Source: Liolophura sinensis
Taxonomy: Eukaryota > Mollusca > Polyplacophora > Chitonida > Chitonidae
Assembly: GCF_032854445.1 (NCBI RefSeq)
Contig: NC_088305.1
Span: 10,419,606-10,483,605, forward strand
Reading direction: 5' to 3'
Length of the DNA: 64,000 bases
The translations under genes were made by a program, and so were the position numbers. The notes beneath the pieces are model-generated. The model ran no database searches. It was not told the origin of the DNA and saw only the letters and a program-made list of their open reading frames with translations. Positions 1-13,000 of the stretch are shown piece after piece. The first letter of the stretch is position 1. Each line of letters opens with the position of its first letter.

Positions 1-150
1 TCGTTGCACTATCCCCTTCACGCTGAACGTCAAGCGTTTCAACGCTTCCCCCTATAAGCTCTTGGGTGTGACCCGACCCAGGATTGATCTTGAATCTATC
101 GCCTCTCGCAGCGGACGCTCTACCAACGGTGCTATTGGGGCCTTTTTTCA
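1..150 (-). repeat. SINE-B fragment (tRNA-like head, reverse)
   Basis: Read on the minus strand it contains TAGAGCGTCCGCT and a B-box-like ATCAATCCTGGGTC. The same arrangement is seen in the copy at 15086. It matches the 54.8-kb copy (GTTGCAATATCCCCTT, AACGCCAAGCG). The element is cut by the window edge. Confidence 0.6.
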
Positions 151-1016
151 CTGAAGAACATTACCGCCAAAGCCGTAATAGCTTAAGTGGTACATTACAA
201 GTGCGTGGCAAACAAAATCAAGGGCCTTTGCGAAATCTGAGGAGAGATTGCCATGCTGTTCATCACTTAAAAGTAGAGCAAAGAACAATGCGAGGGGTTC
301 GTGCACAGACTTCACGAAACTTTTACCTGTAATTGATAGCAAAGATACCAGACTGTAAATTTCAACTAACCCTTTGTTTCCAGACTTAAAAACAGATGTA
401 TTGTTTGTCAATTTTAATTTTTGGGAGAAAAAGAAGAAATTTAAACGGAAAGTTAAAGGGGTAAACATAAATCCTGGGCACATTTTTAAAAAAACTATTC
501 CAGGAGCGTTATCTTAGCCACAGGCTTTGTTTCTTTTAATATCTCTCAACAGTAAATATAAATCATTCACTAGTATAGTTATTGAATATAACGAGTAATT
601 TACTGGTAAAGGTGAATCCATAGTTGGATATTCCGTGAACTTGTCGTTGTTGAATGGATACCTGAAGACAGCATGGTGATCATAATTACTGGCGTCGGCT
701 CATAGACATTATAAGACACAATACAGCGGGAATAGTTGACAGAGACCTTTCACTAACCCATTTGAAGCTTTTACCGTTTTATTTCTCTATTAAGAACGTT
801 ATGTTTTTCTTCGTGGTCTTTAAACGGGAGAAAGAGAGCTGTTTCTTCGTGAAACTCTTTTGCAAAGTTTATGGAACAAAAATGTGCTCTGCCAAACAAA
901 AAAAGTTTTATAATTATAAACACTTATTATTTGTATATTATTTACAGAATTTCATACAGGATTAAAAGTACACATATTTGTGTTGGGTTGCAAAAGTGAA
1001 TCAGTTTCTAGCTCAC
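151..1016. other. Non-coding, downstream of integrin exon 6
   Basis: AT-rich intronic sequence. I searched both strands for the next integrin exon (blade 3, YLGYS-type) and saw none, so that exon probably lies beyond the left edge. Confidence 0.5.
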
Positions 1017-4000
1017 CTGCGTATGCACTTCCATAGAACAGGTCTTTCACCTTGAAGACGTCGTTGGTCGTATCTTCATAAGCTACCACACCTCCTGTAA
1101 TCAGAATTTCTTAGAACAGTCTAACCACTCTTGTTTTGTAAAGTATATTTGGTAATTTCTAACATGTATCACATACGCGTTAACTTCTATTGCGTATCGC
1201 ATATGTGTAACTTCTATTGCGTATCACCTATGTCTTAGCTTCTATTTGCTTATCACCTATCCGTAACTTCTATTGCATATCACCTATGCGTAACTTCTAT
1301 TGCGTATCACCTATGCGTAACTTCTATTTATCCCGTAAATGTTAACTTCTGTGTATCACCTATCTGTTAACTTCTACTGCGTATCCCCCGTATTTGTTAG
1401 CTTCTATTAGGTATCACCTAACTGTTAACTTTTATTGGGTGTCGCCTATTTGTTTACTTCTACTAACTATCATTCATTTGTATTTTTATTGCTTATCCAG
1501 TATTTTGTATCTTCTATTGGGTATCGCCTATCGGTTAACTTCTGTTGGGTAGCCAATGTCTGTTAGCTTCTATTATGTATCACGTATCTGCTAACTTCTA
1601 TTGGGTATTAAGTATTTTGTATCTTCTATTGGGTATCGCCTATCGGTTAACTTCTGTTGGGTATCCAGTGTCTTTTAGCTTCTATTGGGTATCCCGTAAC
1701 TGTTAGCTTCTATTGGGTGTCCCGTAATTGTTAGCTTATATTGAGTATACAGTATTTGTTAGTTTCTGTTGGGTATCCCGTATTTGTTAGTTTCTGTTGG
1801 GTATCACCTTTCTGTTAACTTCTGTTGAGTATCCCGTATCTACTAGCTTCTATTGCGTATTCGTATTTTTTAGCTTCTGTTGTGTATCCAGTATTTGTTA
1901 GCTTCTATTTGAGTATCCCGTATTCGTTAGCGTTTTTGTGTATCACGTATTTGTTAGCTTCTGTTACGTATCCCGTGTTTGTTAGCTTCTTTTTCTTATC
2001 ATATATGTATTAACTTTTATTTCGTATCACATATCCTTTAAATTTTATTACGTTGCATATATCTATTAACTTCTATTGAATATCATCGATCTATTAGCGT
2101 GTATTTCGCCTCACATATCTGTTAACTTCTCTTTAGGTGATACCCAGTAGAAGCTAACTGACACTGTATATCTGTCAACCTCTGTTGCGTAGCATATGTT
2201 TGTTATCGTCAAGTACTTACCACAAATTTGCTAAACCCCCTGATGAGCACAACATATCTGTTGACTCCTATTGTGTATCACATATCTGTTAACTCTTATT
2301 GAATGTCATTTATCTGTTAACTCTTATTGTATGTCACATATCTGTTAACCGTTATTGCTTGTCTCTTATCTGTAAACTCTTACTGTGTGTCACTAATCTG
2401 TTAACTTTTATTGTGTGTCACTTACCCGTTAACTTATATTGCGCATAACATATCTGCTAACCCTTATTGTGTGTCACTTAGCAGTTAACACGTATTGTGA
2501 GTCACATAACTGTTAACTCTTATTGTGTGTCACTTACATGTTAACTCTTATTGCGTGTCATATACCTGTTAACTGCAATTACATTTCACAAGCTTGTAAT
2601 AAAATCTTCATGCATATTCTTATGACCCTTATATCAGTTTTAATATATAAATAAATAAATATATAAATAAATAAATAATACGGTGGGGGTGGAGGTGTCC
2701 TCCGTGGCCGAGGTGGTTAGCGCACCACCACGGCACAATGATCCAGGAGCTTCTTACCAATGCGATAGCTGTAAGTTCAAGCCCAGCTCATGCTGGTTTC
2801 CTTTACAGCCGTACAAAGGAAGATTTGGCAGCAACCTGTGGATAGTCGTTTGTTTCCACTGGGCTCTGCCAGGTTTCCTCCCACCATAACGTTGGTCGCG
2901 GTTGAATAAATGAAATATTCTTCAGTGCGGCGTAAAACACCAATAAAATAAATAAATAAATACAAGGTGTGAAGTTATACCTCACTTTCAGCAGCAGAAA
3001 AGCATGGTGAGACGAAGAAACAAACCATTAAGACAGCAGAGACAAACTGTATACAGCCTTGTCTGACTATAATTAAAACTTTATGACTAAGGCAAAGATG
3101 TTAATAGAGAGAGTGGGAAATTCTGTATTACATTGTAGGTATTACAATTATTACAATGTAAATGGCATACGTGCCATTATTTTAGTTTGTTTTAGTATAT
3201 GCCCGCCTCAAAAAGTACACACAAGAAGGAAAGATCTACCTTGTCCTGCTCTCATGTTCGGCACGCCCATAATTAATTTAGCTTTGTCATCGGTTTTCTC
3301 CTGAAAATAAAATATTCAAGAATTCATCCTATTTCGTATTAATTCTATGTCTGACGCATGTTATATGGAAACAAAACGCTGACACTTTCATGGAATTTCA
3401 TATCTCAGCTATGTTTGCATAATGTTACTACATTATCGGTCTTTGAGATTATAAGTTTATGCGGCACAGTTTCGGTGCTGAAAATTGCCTGGCCTTTCCG
3501 GGTTTCGAACCTACGACCTGAGAGTTAGGCACCAAGTCACCATGAATATTTGTAAACCCTTTATTCCAACATTTGCAACAAAACTTATAGCGAACATGCA
3601 CGCATTACCCCCCTACCCCCAATCATCCCCCCCCCCTCAAAAAATGAAAATGGGAACCTATAGGTGGGCGGTTCCCAAAGCTAAACAGGCCTAGTAATCT
3701 GTCGCTATATCTTGTGCCAACAATACGGAATTTTGAGTTCTAACTCTTTTATCTGTGAAGGTATGAAAAGTGCTACTGTACCATGCGACCCGTCAGAAAT
3801 GGTCGGCAACTATTTTTCATTTTTCACTTCTTTTCATTTTTACAGAAAGATATTTAGAGCATAGACAAAAGATGGCGAAAATTAGGGAAATGTATGTTTG
3901 TGAATATGAACTGTTCCTGAAGGAATGGAGTGGTATCACTTGTTCATCCGGATCAAGGCGAGAAAAGTGACTGGTAAATTAATAACACCAAAAGTTGCCT

Positions 4001-7000
4001 AAGAGTTTCGGAAAGTCATAAGATACAGCCCTTAAGATTTACCTTAAGCAACAAAAGAGGTCGATCTGAAAATCCCAATGTTAGCACCTGATACATTTGA
4101 CGACAGCGCTACACCTCTACTCTGGAACGAATGTAGACGAATCAGGAAGTCATCATCTAGAGATAACCCATCATGTGCCTAATCACAAAAGGAAAATTAC
4201 TAAAGTGCGTGAAAACCAACCTTGGCAAACGTCACTGAAAATCCAGCCTGGGCGTAAGCGTAATGGTGCACGTCTTTAACAACTTGCAACTTTGGGTCCA
4301 GCAAAGGTCGTAACTCTTCTGTTTTTCCATCTTTCAGGTAATAGCATAGCCCCTGAACCAGGTAGTGGCCAGGGTGGTACTTATTTTTCCACTGAGGTGC
4401 ACATGCCTGAAAATGACAAACGTTTGTGAGTATTTGTAGACCAGTGACGTCTAATAAATTGCAGTTAACATCACTGCATATTTTTTTTACCTAATTCCGT
4501 TTAAGCCAAGAGGAGGCGTTTAATTTGCTACTACATGTATTTATGCATTTATGTGAACCGGTAGAATAACCCTGATTGAGGCAATCTGACAAGAGGCCGT
4601 ATTTCACCTGTTACGTGTGACCATTTGCCAACTATCACACTCTGTACGTCTTTAATTATATTACCCATTGTCTTTTTTAACAGAGGAACCAGGAATGACG
4701 TGAGGGCTCCCTGACATTAAAGTTAATATTGGCTACGTATAGTCAATAACAGAGGCCGGCTAACTAATCATGGCCCATGCACCTTACAGCGCATGTGCAG
4801 CTCTCTAAACTCGCTTTACAACATTGCCACCACTAGACAAGCTTTACATTTGGTGCCTGTGCGACACACACACGTCTGCATCTTTACTAACATCACCACT
4901 CGTGACCTCGCGAGGAACTATTTAATCATCAATAAAATCGAGTCAGACGTTAGTTAGAATCATATTGTGTATGCTTTAGATAAAGGGGATGCGTGTGTAT
5001 AAAGTATTATCTACAATTTTTGTGTTTTCTGCCATCATTTCCTGCTACCACCGTGACACCAGAGACTTCGCCGTTGTTCAAGATTGCTGTGCGGTGATAT
5101 ACAGTGAACTGCAGAGCGCGGCGCATGCGCTGTAAGGGATATGATCATGGGCATACTCTATCTTTAGCAAAAAAATTGGTTTTAAAAAAGTAAGTTTTAT
5201 CTTACGAGTTCCATCATGGCTATATCACTGGGTATTTGTAGGGCACTTGTGAATTCTTGTGCACCCAGTTAATTTTACGATGTGCTTACACCTGAAACAT
5301 GGCACGCCGAATCGGACTGACAGCAAGGACACCACATACATATTTTTGGCTGCATTTATCTTTATACGCACATATGCCTACCATGCATCATCCATGAATA
5401 CTTACTGTATGTGGAAACTACCTAATTTATAGCATGGCAAAATATTAACGACTACTTTTTGGCATGGTTTGGTGGGTTTTTTTTCGTATTAACTAAAAGT
5501 ACAACTAATGAGTGGAATCGAACTCCTAACCACACAAGTCTGCTGGATTATAAGGTACGAATGTTACGTCTCTCCCATGCGGCATAACACGTTGAAATTA
5601 GTGAAATATAACAGTGAATGTAAAGCTGGAAATATTACAGCGAATGTAAAGCTCGAATAGCCCAGCCAATATTTCATGTTTGTTTGTTTCTTTTATGGGG
5701 TTTTTGTTGTTATTGTTGTTTTTTCTCGATTTATATTTACTTATCTATTTATTTGTTTTCGAAGATACTTTTAAAACAAAGCGAATCGCAATGTTTAACC
5801 ATAGAAAAAAAATAGTCATGCAGTAAATGGTATATATAATATATACATCTGAAAATTACTTCAGAGGTTAAGCTACCTTCTCTATTATTTTAACGGCAGA
5901 ATTATTACCTATCTATTTATTTTATTGGTGTTTTACACCATACTCAAAAATATTTCACTTATACGACGGCGGCCAGCATCAATGGTGGAAGAAAACCGGT
6001 CAGAACCCGGGGGGAAAACCACGACCATCAGGAGGTTGCTGAAGGGCCTTCCCACTTAAGTCCGTACAGCATGAACTGGACTTAAATTCACAGCAACCGT
6101 ATTGGTGAGAGGCCCCTGGGTCACTGCGCCGCGCTGTCGCGCAAGCACGCTCGGCCACGGAGGTTCCCGCAATGTTTAATCACAGAAAAAAAATTAGGCA
6201 TGATATTAATGGTATATATAATAAAACTCACCACAAGACGTGGATCGGTATCGTAACTGAGGGCTAAGCTGGAGCCTAACCACTGGTGCTCTTTGTAATC
6301 ATCATAGCGTCTAGAAAGGAAACCATTACCTGCAAAGAAGTTCACGTATATGTATTTAATAAGTTAGTTTCTGAAAGCTAGAGACAAAAAAGAACATTTG
6401 ACCAAATGTATAAATTCATTGACAATGTATTCCACTGGAAGTATAAAAAGCGCAACTATATATATTTTTGTGATGTTGCACAATCGAGATATCGAAGTTC
6501 AAAGTAATCAGAATCGTGCACATCGAAACAATCAAAAGCTTCACCATGTCACCAGTTTTAACCAATCAGGCGAGTGATATTTCTATACCCTAATGACGCG
6601 ACTGTTTCAGCTTAACGTTAACCTCAATCTTCTTTTCCTTCTAACCATGTGTATGTGGGATACGGGTGATGAGACATCGTGCTTCACCAGCACCTACCTC
6701 CGGTTTCTGTCATCATCTGTTCACACCACACCTCTACTCACCTCTGGTACCTATCCTCATCTGTTTACACCACATATCCACTCACCTCTTGTATCTGTCC
6801 TCATCTGTTCCACCACACCTCCACTCACCTCTTGTATCTGTCCTCATCTGTTCACACCACACCTCTGGTATCTTTCTTTACCAGTTCACACCACACCTCC
6901 AGTATCTATCCTCTGTTCACACCACACCTCCACTCGCCTCTGATATCTATCCTCATCTGTACACATCACACCTCCACTCACCTCTGGTGTCTATCCTCAT

Positions 7001-10000
7001 TTGTTCACACTTGCCACCTTCCTCTATTTTACACTTGTACACGCCCCCGTGGCGCTTGATTATTCGCCAGTGCTTTGATTCAGCGGTCGGACTTCCAACT
7101 ATCACCCTACAACAGGATAATGACACGGTAGAAAGTGGTATTTTAAAGGAAGAATAGTCACTGTGCGAAGAAGGCGGGACATTTTAGATCAAAAGACATC
7201 AAACGTTGAATAGAGTATATAAGCCAACGAAGGCGGTCAAATGTTTGTCATCAGTACCTAGCAGCTGAACATTGAACAATAAGTTTAACATTTGTTTGAG
7301 ATTTATTACACTTATGCTGAAAACATTTTCAACTAATTTAAAATCATTTTCACCCGTCTAAAATTCATGTCACCTCAAAATGATTTTCAGTCATGTTAAG
7401 ATCATTTTAACCCGTCTTAAAATCACTTGCAGTTATCTTAAAATTATTGACAGCTACCTTAAAGATCATTTGCCGATCTCTTAAAAAAAATTCTCTCTTA
7501 AAAATCATTTTAGATGTCTTTGAAATCATTTCAGCTGTCTTAAAGGTCATCTTTAGCTATCTTAAAAATCATTTTTCAGCGATCTAAAAATCATTTTCAT
7601 CTAGCTCAAATAGTAGGATGTTGTTGATATTGGCATCCTGCATTTCATAACTGTTTAACATAGGTGTATCTTTAAGAATACCTATGTCGCATATGTCCGA
7701 AAAGGAGCGAAGTTGATGTGACTGATGTGTCATACTGTCTCTACCTTTCGCTTTACATCACTACCACCGCTAGGCAAAGCTTGACCTTTGGAGCTAGTGA
7801 GGCGCACGTACATAGGCTTGTTTAGGCTTAGCCTCGTCATTGTGTCCTCCCGCGGAACATTTTTATTAGCATTTATCCCCCAAAAAATTGTTTTAGGTTT
7901 TGACTAGAATTGTGTTGTACATACTCTAGATAAACAGAATGTGTATTATTAGAGACTAAAGTCGAGACGCATTGTTGGTGTTTTCTGACATAACTTCTGC
8001 CTCATCACCGTGACCCAAGTGACATCGACGTTGCTCAAGATTTCTGTACAAAATTTACTAGTGGTGGCAGTGATGTAAAGCGAAAGGCAGAGAGCGACGC
8101 ATAGCGACAGGCAGAGAGCGACGCATAGCGAAAGGCAGAGAGCGACGCATGCACAAGGAGTATGGTGTTGTCAATGTTAGCGAGACTATGTAGCGTCGAA
8201 CATCTCGACTCATACAAAGGCGGGGTAAGACGCGACTCGACTCATACACAGGGGTAAGACTCATACAACAGGGGGGTAAAACGCGACTCGACTCATACAA
8301 CAGGGGGTAAGACGAGACTCGGCTCATACACATTGGGTAAGATTTATACACATGGGGTAAGAGGCGACTCGACTCATACAGAGGGGGGTAAGACGCGACT
8401 CGACTGGGTGTATGGGTTTAGCCTTAATGTCGTATGGCCATCAGCAACTAGGACCAACTCCCTCGTATGGCCATCCGCAACCGGGACCAACTCCGTCCTG
8501 GGAAGCGACTCAGCTGGAATCCTTATAGGTGTATGTGGTTCACCCTTAAAGTCGTATGGCCATCCGCAACCGGGACCAACTCCGTCCTGAGACGCGACTC
8601 AGCTGGAATCCTTATAGGTGTATGAGGTTTAGCCTTAAAGTCATATGGCCATCAGCAACAGGGACCAACTCCGTCCTGGGACGCGACTCGGCTGGAATCC
8701 TTATGGGTGTATGAGGTTTAGCCTTAAAGTCATATGGCCATCAGCAACTGGGACACTATACAACAGGGACGCGACTCAGCTGGAATCATTATAGGTGTAT
8801 GCGGTTCACCCTTAAAATCGTCTGGCCATCCGCATCCGGGACTAACTCCATCCTGGGACGCGACTCAGCTGGAATTGTTATAGGTGTATGCGGTTTAGCT
8901 TTAAAGTGGTATGGCCATCAGCAACCGGGATTAACTCCATCCTGAGACGCGACTCAGCTGGAATCGTTATGGGCGTATGCATTTCAGCCTTAATGTCGTA
9001 TGGTCATCCGCAACCGGGACCAACTCCGTCCTGAAACGCGACTCAGCTAGAATCGTTATAGGCGTATGCATTTCAGCCTTAATGTCGTATGGCCATTAGC
9101 AACCAGGACTAACTCCGTCCTGAAACGCGACTCAGCTAGAATCGTTATAGGCGTATGCATTTCAGCCTTAATGTCGTATGGCCATTAGCAACCGGGACTA
9201 ACTCCGTCCTGAAACGCGACTCAGCTGGAATCCTTATAGGTGTATGCGTTTCAGCCTTAATGTCGTATAGCCATCAGCAACTGGGACGCGACACAAATGG
9301 GAGGCGACTCAGCTGGAATCTTTATAGGTGTATGCGGTTCAGCCTTAAAGTCGTATGGCCATCAGCAACTCGGATCAACTCCGTCCTGGGACGCGACTCA
9401 GCTGGAATCATTATAGGTGTATGCGTTTCAGCCTTAAAGTCGCATAGCCATCAGCAACTGGGACGCGACACAAATGGGAGGCGAATCACCTGGAATCGTT
9501 ATAGATGTATGCGGTTCAGCAAGTCGTTGCTCTTAGATATCCAGCCGTTAGGTTTATGTCATTCAGTCTTTAAGTCGCATGACCACTGGTCACACGGAGC
9601 GAATCCGTACAACCATGAAGATGAATTGTGTTTAGTCGTGTGTTTAATCCTCGTTCTTTAGAATGATAAATTACTGTCTTCACCGCAGCATACACGGAAG
9701 CTTAAGAGTTATTTATTTATTTTCTTGATAGTTTACGTGTACTCAAGAATATTTCACTTATACGACGGCCACCAGCATTATGGTGGAAAGATCCTCAGGG
9801 AAACCGGTCAGATCCTCAGGGAAATCCACGATCATCCGCAGGTTGATTGCAAACTTTCCTACGCACTGCCGGAAGCCAGCATAAGCTCACAGCGACCGTA
9901 TTGGTGGGAGGGTCCTGGGTCATTGCGCCGTGCTGGCGTGCTAACCCCCTTGGCCCCTCTAAGACGCCAAGACTAACAGTTTCGATGACTATTCAGTAAA

Positions 10001-13000
10001 TGTTATATATTTTTTAATGACAGGCATGTACATCGATAGGTCAAACTTTTTGTTTCTTGCAACGGACCTCACTTACATTGTACAGTGTTATCAGGTGTAC
10101 GTCATGTCCAACTGATTCTAAATATGCGGGTTTAGAGATTTCGCCTGAGATACCGTTTTGTCGCAAATTGTTGAGATTAAAGCGCTAATGACGTTCGCTT
10201 TTTATAATTGTTCTAGCACTCGTATAACCATGGCTCGGTTCTATTCACCCCTGAAGGGCATGCTTCGTGAAGTTTCGGAAAATAGTCGATTACTAACCTC
10301 GCCGGCCTGTCCAGTTGCTCCATTACAATGCATATGGTCCTAATGCACCAGACTGACAGAATTCCGAACTGTCGATCACCCCAAAGGTAAATATTCATCC
10401 AAATTTCGAAAAGTTCAATTCCTTTGCCCGCTTGAAGTTGACAATAATTGTCATCCATCATATATACCATTCGACTTTCTGTTCAACACATTCCTGTCGT
10501 TATCAATGGCGATGCCCGGCAACCAGGATAACCACGTGTCCAGCATGACAGTCGGCAGATAGCGGCCATTTTAGGAACTTGAAATTAGCGGAAAGGTTGA
10601 ACTTGCTGAAATATGGATGGATGGTTACAGTTGGGATGATATACAACTCGGGATTCTATCAGTTTGGTGCTCTTGGGCTCTGAGCATTGTAAAGGACTAA
10701 CTGGAGAGTCCGGGAAGGTTAGTAATCGACTGATTTCCGAAACTTTACGAAGCACCCTTTAGGCTTTAATAGAATCGAGCCATGACTATGCGAGTGCCAG
10801 AGCAATTACAAAAAAGTCACCCAGGGCTACTAAAAACGGGAAAAACCCTTGCGATAAGCGGATGTGCACATTTTCCGGAACTATTTAGTTACGGCAAGTG
10901 TTATATATTTGTTGGTGTTATCTTCCATAACGCATACATACATTTTGTCACCATGGTGGCCTCCGTGGCTAAGGCGGTTAGCGCGCTAGCACAGCGCAAT
11001 GACCCAGGAGTCTCTCACCAATGCGGTCGCTGTGAGTTCAAGTCCAGCTCATGCTGGCTTCCTCTCCGGACGTACGTGGGAAGGTCTGCCAGCAACCTCC
11101 GGACGGTCGTGGGTTTCCCCCGGGCTGTGCCCGGTTTCCATCCACCATAATGCTGGCCGCCGTCGAATAAATTAAATATTCTTGAGTACGGCGTAAAACA
11201 CCAATAAAAAAGTAAAAAAATAATAATGTCACCATGGTAACCTCAGAAAGGTAGAGTGGTCATAGCAAGCCTGGAAGAAAATCAGTTCCACCCAAAACAG
11301 ACAAAATTTAAATGGGTGTTAAAACCTGCTAAACCAGCAGCGGGTTAGTTATTCGAAAAACTAATAATTCACTGAACAGCTGGTTAGTTATCCGAATAAC
11401 GAATAACTAACCAGCAGCGGGCTAGTTATTAGCTTTTATTTATTCGAATAACTAATAACTGACCCGCTGCTAACTTTAGTCTACTGTATTATTACTGTAA
11501 AACACCAAATAAACGGACTGGCTGCGAGTCAACTGTAAAACGTTTCAGCTGAATGACGGCGGTTAATTGCATAGACTTTGGGCACCAGATGCCAGAGGAA
11601 AACCATGGTTCACAAGTCACTGAGTATCTGCCTCGTGAGTGGTAAAAATGTTTGTGGCTGAAAATGAAATAGTTGTAAAAAAATCATATTGGCGAGGGTC
11701 AAGGGAACAATTAGCCCCCGAAGGCTCTGCAACCTTAGACTGCCATAGACGTAAGTCTGTTCTCGAGAAGACAAACAGTATTCGGGCACCAATACATGGA
11801 GTTCAAAGAGTACAGAGTATTAAAACTTCATCCGATCACATTAGGTAAGAATCCAGGGGCAGCATAGGCCCCCGGAGGCTCCGCGATCCTATATTGTCGT
11901 AGGTGTGACAAACAGGGATGGAGTCTAAAAGACAACAGCGCCGAAAATGGACAAAATATTGAAAAGACTTAAAAGTCAGGCCAAGATTTAGGAGTTGTAG
12001 TTCCAAGTGTAACATTGGGGCCCCGACTTATATGGCCTATAAGATTGCTTGGTGATTTTTTTTCACTGTGCAAAACTCTTCGTACAAGAGCGTTGTCTAC
12101 TCGACAGACAAGGAAAAATTTCAAAATTGTTAATATAACTTTGAATACTATCTAATTTCACGATATTTGTGAAAACCAAACAGAATCACGAATCAATCAC
12201 GTATGCACTTAATCTGTTTGAATAAGGAACAATGTTTTCTTTTTTAACTATTTATATGTGGCACAGAAAAAGAAAAAATCACACATAGATTTTGCTGCAC
12301 CGCTACGTAAAACTGCGACAATAAGTCATGCTTTGTTGAGATGTCAAAGCTTGTTGAGGATCGTAACACACATCGGTGTTCAACTAGGTGCCGAACAGCT
12401 ATATAAAGACAATAGAGGTATATATTTTAATCTATATCACATCAGTTTATCCTCATTAAGTTCAAGGCTATAGATTTAATGGTTGCAAAGCAGAATTGTA
12501 ATCGCGGCAAATTTTGTGATAAAGAGTAAATGTCCCAATGATGCAATCTCAGTTAGCTTTGGCTAGTTTTGTGAAGTCTACACACACCGATTGGCATACT
12601 AAACAAGCCTGTTATACCTGTGCAACTTTCAGATTGCAAGTTTACCTGAAACATGCTAAAACAGATGCCTGCTTGAAACGATTTTTCTTTGCAGAAGAGA
12701 GGTTCAATAATTCGCTTCTCCACAACGTGCGACCGGTAAAATTGAAAGTCTTAACCCATGCCGTTATCATTTCAGGCAGTAAATTTATTTTACGTCTTTA
12801 ATACGTCTTTTGTAATAAGCATATTTTTTTTTCATATCATATTACTATTTCTTATGTGTAAGCCCATTATAATTTTTCTTTCAGCATCACTCTGACCGCA
12901 CCCCCCCCCCCCACCCCACCTCTTAGAAAAGTGTGTTGTTTGTTATCCCGGGCAATGTTAATAACTGCAAATAATTATATATCGTACAAGACGCATCCAT

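Noticed and set aside
2696-2790. tRNA-like sequences at SINE heads considered as tRNA genes
   Set aside because: The sequence continues into SINE bodies, the same heads recur at every copy, and no intact cloverleaf with an acceptor stem is formed.
6593-7157. Overlapping plus-strand frames of 116-163 codons (Ser/His/Thr-rich)
   Set aside because: They arise from the 43-bp array antisense to integrin exon 2.
9155-9661. A 168-codon frame
   Set aside because: Translation of the 92-bp satellite.
11850-12040. Minus-strand VGAP motif considered as the second integrin exon
   Set aside because: The true exon 2 (7106-6982) fits phase, splice sites and Cys pattern; the VGAP here is chance within a repeat-like segment.
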